Source of the DNA: Nitratireductor sp.
GTDB lineage: Bacteria; Pseudomonadota; Alphaproteobacteria; Rhizobiales; Rhizobiaceae
Direction: 5' to 3'
DNA: 64,000 nucleotides
NCBI GenBank assembly: GCA_017854535.1
Contig: JAFMHL010000003.1
Location: 50,018 to 114,017 of the forward strand
This document shows, piece by piece, positions 58,908 through 64,000 of this stretch (its first letter is position 1; each line of letters begins with the position of its first letter). The position numbers were made by a program, and so were the translations under genes. The notes below the pieces were generated by a model. That model had not been told where the DNA came from. It was given only the letters and a program-made list of their open reading frames with translations, and searched no databases.

Positions 58908-59029
58908 TTTCGATCTCCTCTTTTCATCATCGTAACACTGGAAATCCCAATTTGAACAGAAGTTTATCCAATGGCTAATTGCAAAAATGACAACTGGGAT
59001 GAATCGGTTTACGAGGATCAAACACAGTA

Positions 59030-59644
59030 TTGAAAGACAGTCATATGATTGAGAAAGTTCCGGGAAAGAAGATCAAAGGACGCGTTTCCAGCCTTTTGAA
59101 AGCTGAGGGTAAGGACTTTGTTTCCCAGCTTGTGGATTCTTTGACGTTGACCTTCGAAGGGATCGAAGGTGATTTCCACGCTGGCATTGCGCGCAAGTCC
59201 GGTGGCCGAGAACCTTGGTATCGGCGCGGCACCGAGATGCGAAATGAGCGGCAAGTCTCCATTCTTTCTGAGGAGGAATTGATCGAGATCGCTGGCGGTT
59301 TGAATATTGAAAAACTTGAACCGGGCTGGGTTGGTACAAATCTGGTTTTGGAAGGCATACCGAATTTAAGTTTTTTGCCGTCCCGCACGCAGTTATTTTT
59401 CGAAGGCGGTGTGACGCTTCGCGTTGACGGCTATAATGCGCCTTGCCGTTTGGCAGGAGGTTCTATTGCTAAGCATTTGGGACTAAGCGAGCCTAACGGT
59501 GACTTTACAAAGACTGATATGGCGCTGGCGTTCAAGGACGCTGCCTATATGAAGCGCGGCGTTGTGGCTTGGGTGGAAAAGGAAGGCGTTATTTCACAGG
59601 GCGAGAAAGTCAGCGTCCGCGTTTGGGAACAGTGGATTTACTAA
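59030..59644 (+). CDS. MOSC-domain protein
   Basis: GIEGDFHAGIARKSGGREPWYRRGTEMRNERQVSILSEEELIEIA...PGWVGTNLVLEGI...NAPCR. Confidence 0.85.
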   Translation: MKDSHMIEKVPGKKIKGRVSSLLKAEGKDFVSQLVDSLTLTFEGIEGDFHAGIARKSGGREPWYRRGTEMRNERQVSILSEEELIEIAGGLNIEKLEPGWVGTNLVLEGIPNLSFLPSRTQLFFEGGVTLRVDGYNAPCRLAGGSIAKHLGLSEPNGDFTKTDMALAFKDAAYMKRGVVAWVEKEGVISQGEKVSVRVWEQWIY

Positions 59645-59669
59645 ATAGGTCTCATACGGCTTGGAACCA

Positions 59670-59984
59670 TCAGTCTGTTTCGTTTTCCTCAATTCGGCGC
59701 AAACATCCCCATTCAGCCAGCTTCTCATTCATTACGCCTAACACGAAGTGGCGTGCTGAATCGCTGTCATAGCCTTCCTCCAGCAATTGGTCATATTCCG
59801 TGTGATTGTGCCTGACATGGGTGGTGATGGCCTGCCAGGCGATAATGCCCGGAGGCAGGTGCCGAAGATGCCCGCGCTCTGCAATCTCTTCGATGGCTTT
59901 GAAATCAGCCAAGGTTATTCTTGGTAGCATTTCCCTGAGCATTTTCGACAATTTTGGATGAGGTCTATGGCGAAGGCGGCGCAT
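59670..59984 (-). CDS. DUF2293-like protein
   Basis: HLPPGIIAWQAITTHVRHNHTEYDQLLEEGYDSDSARHFVL resembles DUF2293. Confidence 0.65.
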   Translation of the reverse strand: MRRLRHRPHPKLSKMLREMLPRITLADFKAIEEIAERGHLRHLPPGIIAWQAITTHVRHNHTEYDQLLEEGYDSDSARHFVLGVMNEKLAEWGCLRRIEENETD

Positions 59985-60056
59985 GGGATTCCAGTTTTTG
60001 CTTTTGTTTGCGTCATTTAAAATGAAAAAGAGGAAATTTGAAGCCTGGGTATTGCC

Positions 60057-60086
60057 AAATCATATAAAGATATGTTTATATGATTT
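60057..60086. promoter_or_regulatory. 30-bp near-perfect palindrome upstream of the ArsR-methyltransferase gene (candidate SahR-type operator)
   Basis: AAATCATATAAA-GATATG-TTTATATGATTT: 12-bp perfect arms; 28 of 30 positions self-complementary. Confidence 0.8.
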
Positions 60087-60118
60087 TTATCAAATGATTT
60101 AGCTTAGGGAAATGCTTC

Positions 60119-61102
60119 ATGCTCCGCAAGACTCAATTGCCTCTGGACCTGACGGTCAATCTGCTGAAGGCAGCGGGTGAGCATACGCGTTTGCGTCTTT
60201 TGGCATTGCTGTCGCGCAGTGACCTGACCGTTTCTGATCTGATTGATATTCTTGGTCAATCTCAACCGCGCATATCGCGCCATCTGAAATTGCTTTCAGA
60301 AGCTGGTTTGTTAGAACGCTATCAAGAGGGCGCCTGGGCGTATTTTAGAGGTGTGGATGATGGCGCGCCTGCTGAGTTTGTTGCTTCTTTACTGGCTCAT
60401 ATGAGCGAGAACGATCCGCAATTGGCGCGCGATCAAGAGCGCCTGGAAACAGTAAGAGCGCGGCGTACAGCGCTGGCTTCTGAGTATTTCTCTGCCAATG
60501 CGGGTGAGTGGAACGCGATTCGATCTTTGCATGTGGATGAAAGCAAGGTTGAAGAAGCTATTTTGAAATTGGTTGGAAACAAACCGTTTCAGGCGTTGTT
60601 GGACCTTGGCACGGGCACGGGGCGTATTCTTGAATTGCTAAGTCCTTATTTTGCCAAAGCTGTGGGGATTGATGCAAGTCGTGAAATGCTGGCCATTGCC
60701 CGCTCTGCGCTTGAGAAGGCCGACATCAACAATGTGCAAATCCGCCAGGGTGATTTGATGAACCTTCCAACGGCTGATGAAGCTTTTGACCTGGTCACAA
60801 TTCATCAGGTTTTGCACTATCTCGAAGATCCTGCGCGGGCGATCCGAGAAGCCTCCAAAGCTCTAAAGCCGGGTGGGCGTTTGTTGATCGTTGATTTCGC
60901 GCCCCACGAGCTTGAGTTTCTGCGCGATGAACATGCCCATCTTCGTCTCGGTTTTCCAACAGATCAGGTCAGTAGCTGGTTGGAAGCAGCAGGACTTGAG
61001 GTTCAAAAAACTGAAAAATTGACAACAAAACAAAGCGACAAAGAGAAATCTCTTGTTGTCACGCTTTGGTTGGCGAAAAACAACAACATGCTCATGGCCT
61101 AG
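60119..61102 (+). CDS. ArsR-type HTH fused to SAM-dependent methyltransferase-fold domain (SahR-like regulator)
   Basis: HTH (HTRLRLLALLSRSDLTVSDLIDILGQSQPRISRHLKLLSEAGLLER) plus LLDLGTGTGRILELLSPYFAKAVGID methyltransferase motif I; upstream of metF. Confidence 0.88.
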   Translation: MLRKTQLPLDLTVNLLKAAGEHTRLRLLALLSRSDLTVSDLIDILGQSQPRISRHLKLLSEAGLLERYQEGAWAYFRGVDDGAPAEFVASLLAHMSENDPQLARDQERLETVRARRTALASEYFSANAGEWNAIRSLHVDESKVEEAILKLVGNKPFQALLDLGTGTGRILELLSPYFAKAVGIDASREMLAIARSALEKADINNVQIRQGDLMNLPTADEAFDLVTIHQVLHYLEDPARAIREASKALKPGGRLLIVDFAPHELEFLRDEHAHLRLGFPTDQVSSWLEAAGLEVQKTEKLTTKQSDKEKSLVVTLWLAKNNNMLMA

Positions 61103-61184
61103 GGGCAGGTGTCACCGTTGAGTGATCCTGACCGCATTAAAACTCTAAACAGATTCATATTTCTATATTTCCACGGAGACCATC

Positions 61185-62090
61185 ATGGCCCTTGCAAAAC
61201 TTTCCAGACTTCCATCCCGCGCAGTTAATGTTTCATTCGAACTTTTTCCGCCCGCAAGCGATGCAGCAGAGGAGGGGCTTTTTGAAACGGTTAAACGTCT
61301 TGAAAAACTGTCGCCTTCTTTTGTGTCGGTGACCTATGGGGCTGGCGGCTCCACTCGCGAAAGAACGATCCGGACAATTAAGAAAATCAAAGAAGAAACC
61401 AAGCTTGAAGTTGCCGCGCATTTAACCTGTGTGGATGCAACGAAAGATCAAGTTGATGGTGTTGTTCGTGATCTTTGGAAAATTGGTGTGAAGCGTTTTG
61501 TTGCCCTGCGCGGTGATCCTTGCGGCGGTGTTGGCAAAAACTATGAAGCTAAAGACAACGGCTATAATAATGCGTCTGAACTTGTTGCTGGTTTGAAGGC
61601 ATTTTCCAACTTTGATATCAGCGTTGCGGCTTATCCAGAAAAGCACCCTGAAAGCGCTGATTTTCAAACCGATTTAGATATGCTGAAACGTAAGGTTGAT
61701 AACGGAGCTACCCGGGCAATGACTCAGTTCTTTTACGACAATGATCAGTTCGAGAGTTATCTTGAAAAGGTGCGCCGAGCCGGGATTTATATTCCCATCG
61801 TGCCTGGCATTTTGCCGATCCATCATTTTGGTAAAGTTGCTAATTTTGCTGGCAGGTGCGGGACCGCAATTCCACAATGGCTTGCTGATCGGTTTGATGG
61901 TTTGGACGATGATCCACAGACGCGCTCATTGGTGGCTGCTGCTGTTGCTGCGGAACAAGTGGCAGATCTTTCCCATAGAGGCGTGAGCGATTTTCATTTT
62001 TACACCATGAACAGGGCTGAACTTCCGGTTGCGATTTGTCGACTGTTGGGCATTCATGAAAAGAATCCGGTTGATGCAATAGCTGCTTGA
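61185..62090 (+). CDS. metF: Methylenetetrahydrofolate reductase
   Basis: FELFPPASDAAEEGLF, SVTYGAGGSTRERT and GILPIHHFGKVANFAGRCGTAIPQWL. Confidence 0.96.
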   Translation: MALAKLSRLPSRAVNVSFELFPPASDAAEEGLFETVKRLEKLSPSFVSVTYGAGGSTRERTIRTIKKIKEETKLEVAAHLTCVDATKDQVDGVVRDLWKIGVKRFVALRGDPCGGVGKNYEAKDNGYNNASELVAGLKAFSNFDISVAAYPEKHPESADFQTDLDMLKRKVDNGATRAMTQFFYDNDQFESYLEKVRRAGIYIPIVPGILPIHHFGKVANFAGRCGTAIPQWLADRFDGLDDDPQTRSLVAAAVAAEQVADLSHRGVSDFHFYTMNRAELPVAICRLLGIHEKNPVDAIAA

Positions 62091-62125
62091 TTTTATTGTA
62101 AAATTTGATGCAGATAATGTGTTGA

Positions 62126-62147
62126 TTCAAGCGCTCCGGCGCTTGAA
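62126..62147 (+). terminator. Hairpin between convergent metF and EamA genes
   Basis: TTCAAGCGC-TCCG-GCGCTTGAA: 9-bp perfect stem with UNCG-type loop on the + strand; no T-run. Confidence 0.5.
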
Positions 62148-63038
62148 CAATCTGCCGTCCAAGATCACAAGGCCGAGAGCAATCAGGATCATTCCTGCCA
62201 TATGCCAAGGTGTCAGGCTTTCATTGAGGAAGATGATGCCGAGAATTATTGCGCTCACGGGAACCAGAAATGTCACCAATGATACATTGGTCGCGCCTGC
62301 GCTTTGAAGTATTTTGAAAAACAAAACATAGGCAAATGCCGTGCAGGGAATTGCCAATCCTAACACCGACCAAATGACGATTTCAGAGGGTGTCGAGAAC
62401 CCATCGGTGCTTCTTGATACAAACACTATAATGGCCATAAAAATGGTTGAAGCGGTTAATTGCCCTGCTGCAATCAATAGCGGGTCATGGCCTTTGAAAC
62501 GCTTGCCAAAAACACCTGCAAAACCATAACTGATGGTTGCAACCAAAACGCTGGCTTGGGCAAAAGCAGACGCGCTTAATCCTTGCAAAAGATCGCCCCC
62601 CATCAAAACGGCTACGCCTAAAAAACCAGCTACAATTCCCAATATTTTTCGTGTCGTCATCTTTTCATCTGATGTGAGAAAGTTCGCAATGATGACGGTC
62701 CAAATGGGGGTCATCGCATTGACGATAGATGCAAGGCCAGAGCCGATTTCCTTTTGCCCTTGAAGAATAAACGTGAAGGGAATGACATTGTTTAATATCG
62801 CCATCCCTGCGATGTTGATGACCAGCCATTTTGTGATTGTGATTTTACGCCTTGTTACAAGGATAAATACCCAAAGGCATAAAGCGGCGATGAGCACTCG
62901 AAACAGGGTAAGTAGCAGTGGTGAAATTTCTTGAACCGCGATACGACCAAAGAGAAATGACCCTCCCCATATTCCTGCCAACAGAAGAAGCAATAGCCAG
63001 CTTTTTGTTGTCATCAAATTGGCGGGCGCAGTATTCAT
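62127..63038 (-). CDS. EamA/DMT superfamily transporter
   Basis: 10-TM duplicated EamA pattern; AGIWGGSFLFGRIAVQEISPLLLTLFRVLIAALCL. Confidence 0.93.
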   Translation of the reverse strand: MNTAPANLMTTKSWLLLLLLAGIWGGSFLFGRIAVQEISPLLLTLFRVLIAALCLWVFILVTRRKITITKWLVINIAGMAILNNVIPFTFILQGQKEIGSGLASIVNAMTPIWTVIIANFLTSDEKMTTRKILGIVAGFLGVAVLMGGDLLQGLSASAFAQASVLVATISYGFAGVFGKRFKGHDPLLIAAGQLTASTIFMAIIVFVSRSTDGFSTPSEIVIWSVLGLAIPCTAFAYVLFFKILQSAGATNVSLVTFLVPVSAIILGIIFLNESLTPWHMAGMILIALGLVILDGRLFKRRSA

Positions 63039-63204
63039 GGTCGTACTTTCTGAATTAGGAAGTGCAGCGATACGCCTTTGAACCGTTGTTAGCCACCCGT
63101 TTCTTGCCAGTTACTCTTTTGAACCGGGGATGAAATCACGTTGGTCGATTTGGCTCTTGTTTCAAGAAAGGTGTTTTTAACCTTCGTTCGGTATCCTTTG
63201 GACT

Positions 63205-63786
63205 ATGAACAAGCATTTTATCAAACGAATTGGGCTGGAGCCTTCACGCAGGGACGTTGTGGCAGGCGGATCAGCCTTGCTGGTGTCGTCATTTTTACTG
63301 CTGGCGGGATGTGCCAATGGTTCTTCAAGCCACGCTGGGCGCAGAGCGCGTTCTGAAGTTTCAGCTACGCCCTTGCAGTTTGATGTGACGGAAGGCTTTG
63401 CCAAACTTAATAAAATTCGCAGAAAACATTGGTTGTCAGAGTTCCGCCAAGATGTGCGTTTGCAAAAGGCAGCGCAAGATTATGCTGATTTGATGGGTTC
63501 ACGCGGCTTATATGGCCATGAAATTGGCCCTGGGACGGATTTCAAAACCCGCATCTTTGCCGTGAACTTTAAAGAATCTTCTGGCGAGAACATCGGCGTT
63601 GGCTATGGTTCTGTCGATGAGGCCCTTCTAGGCTGGCTGGATTCGCCCGGTCATCGAAAGAACATGCTAAAAAGCAGGTACTCTCTTGCTGGCCTGGCCT
63701 ATGGGTTCAATACCTCGGGCATCAACCCGCGTTACACCCATTATTGGGTGCTTATCATGGGGAAAAGTGACGGATTGAATTCATAG
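63205..63786 (+). CDS. CAP/SCP-domain (YkwD-like) lipoprotein
   Basis: LLLAGCANG lipobox; LNKIRRKHWLSEFRQDVRLQKAAQDYADLM...SGENIGVGYGSVDEALLGWLDSPGHRKNML. Confidence 0.92.
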   Translation: MNKHFIKRIGLEPSRRDVVAGGSALLVSSFLLLAGCANGSSSHAGRRARSEVSATPLQFDVTEGFAKLNKIRRKHWLSEFRQDVRLQKAAQDYADLMGSRGLYGHEIGPGTDFKTRIFAVNFKESSGENIGVGYGSVDEALLGWLDSPGHRKNMLKSRYSLAGLAYGFNTSGINPRYTHYWVLIMGKSDGLNS

Positions 63787-63801
63787 GGGCAAGGGATAGC
63801 C

Positions 63802-64000
63802 TCAGTAATTGGGGATGCGTTCCTCTTTGGAACAGTTTTCTACAATCTTGAGAATGCGACTGGCGCGTGTTTCGGGTTTCTTTGCCGATGCCAGCCAGCG
63901 CAAAATGTTTCGTCGGTACCAGGGAGGGCAAGCTGCAAAGTATCGCTTTGCGGTCGCCTCCTTATTCAAGAGTATTTTGAGATCCATCGGGACACTTAAG
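63802..64000 (-). CDS. YdeI/OmdA-like protein, 5' truncated by window edge
   Basis: Frame open to the edge (LSVPMDLKILLNKEATAKRYFAACPPWYRRNILRWLASAKKPETRASRILKIVENC), matching the YdeI C-terminal motif. Confidence 0.7.
   Translation of the reverse strand, partial: LSVPMDLKILLNKEATAKRYFAACPPWYRRNILRWLASAKKPETRASRILKIVENCSKEERIPNY

Noticed and set aside
1-64000. CRISPR arrays, transposons, prophage, tRNA/rRNA genes
   Set aside because: Looked for regularly spaced repeats, transposase motifs, integrases, phage structural genes and cloverleaf/CCA ends; none seen. Small RNAs cannot be excluded without a covariance search.

Overview
The window looks like one contiguous piece of a mid-GC alphaproteobacterial (probably Rhizobiales-like) chromosome. 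I saw no rRNA, tRNA, CRISPR array, phage or transposase. Reading left to right: (1) a formate dehydrogenase (FDH) neighbourhood: truncated cytochrome b gamma subunit, a periplasmic WD40-cytochrome c fusion, an HtrA/trypsin-like protease, several DUF proteins, a poly-ferredoxin, DUF3305/DUF3306 and Mrp/ApbC; (2) a nucleotide-sugar dehydrogenase and a class III CoA-transferase; (3) an aromatic-catabolism island: P450, 3-hydroxybenzoate 6-hydroxylase-like, fumarylpyruvate hydrolase, gentisate dioxygenase and MarR, then a TRAP transporter, benzoate-CoA ligase, BoxC/B/A, thioesterase, BoxR, a stand-alone 3HCDH_C-type protein and a feruloyl-CoA-synthase-like ligase; (4) malic enzyme; (5) a purine/urate/allantoin/urea block: PuuD, LysR, HIU hydrolase, PuuE-OHCU decarboxylase fusion, ureidoglycine aminohydrolase, permease, AllA, and urease genes interrupted by a BrnT/BrnA toxin-antitoxin pair and an LprI-like gene; (6) FAD oxidoreductase, extensin-like protein, cytochrome c with a perfect FNR-type box, and hemA; (7) an IorAB-like molybdenum hydroxylase with a c-type cytochrome gene that appears split by a 1-nt frameshift, plus TetR; (8) an ArsR-methyltransferase (SahR-like) regulator with a 30-bp near-palindrome upstream, then metF; (9) EamA, CAP/SCP and a truncated YdeI-like protein. 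The most checkable findings are the frameshifted diheme cytochrome, the unannotated 44-aa membrane ORF, the non-ATG start of the WD40-cytochrome, the lone 3HCDH_C protein coupled to BoxR, the toxin-antitoxin pair inside the urease genes, and several candidate operators and intercistronic hairpins. All family assignments were made by eye from the translated ORFs; no database search was run.
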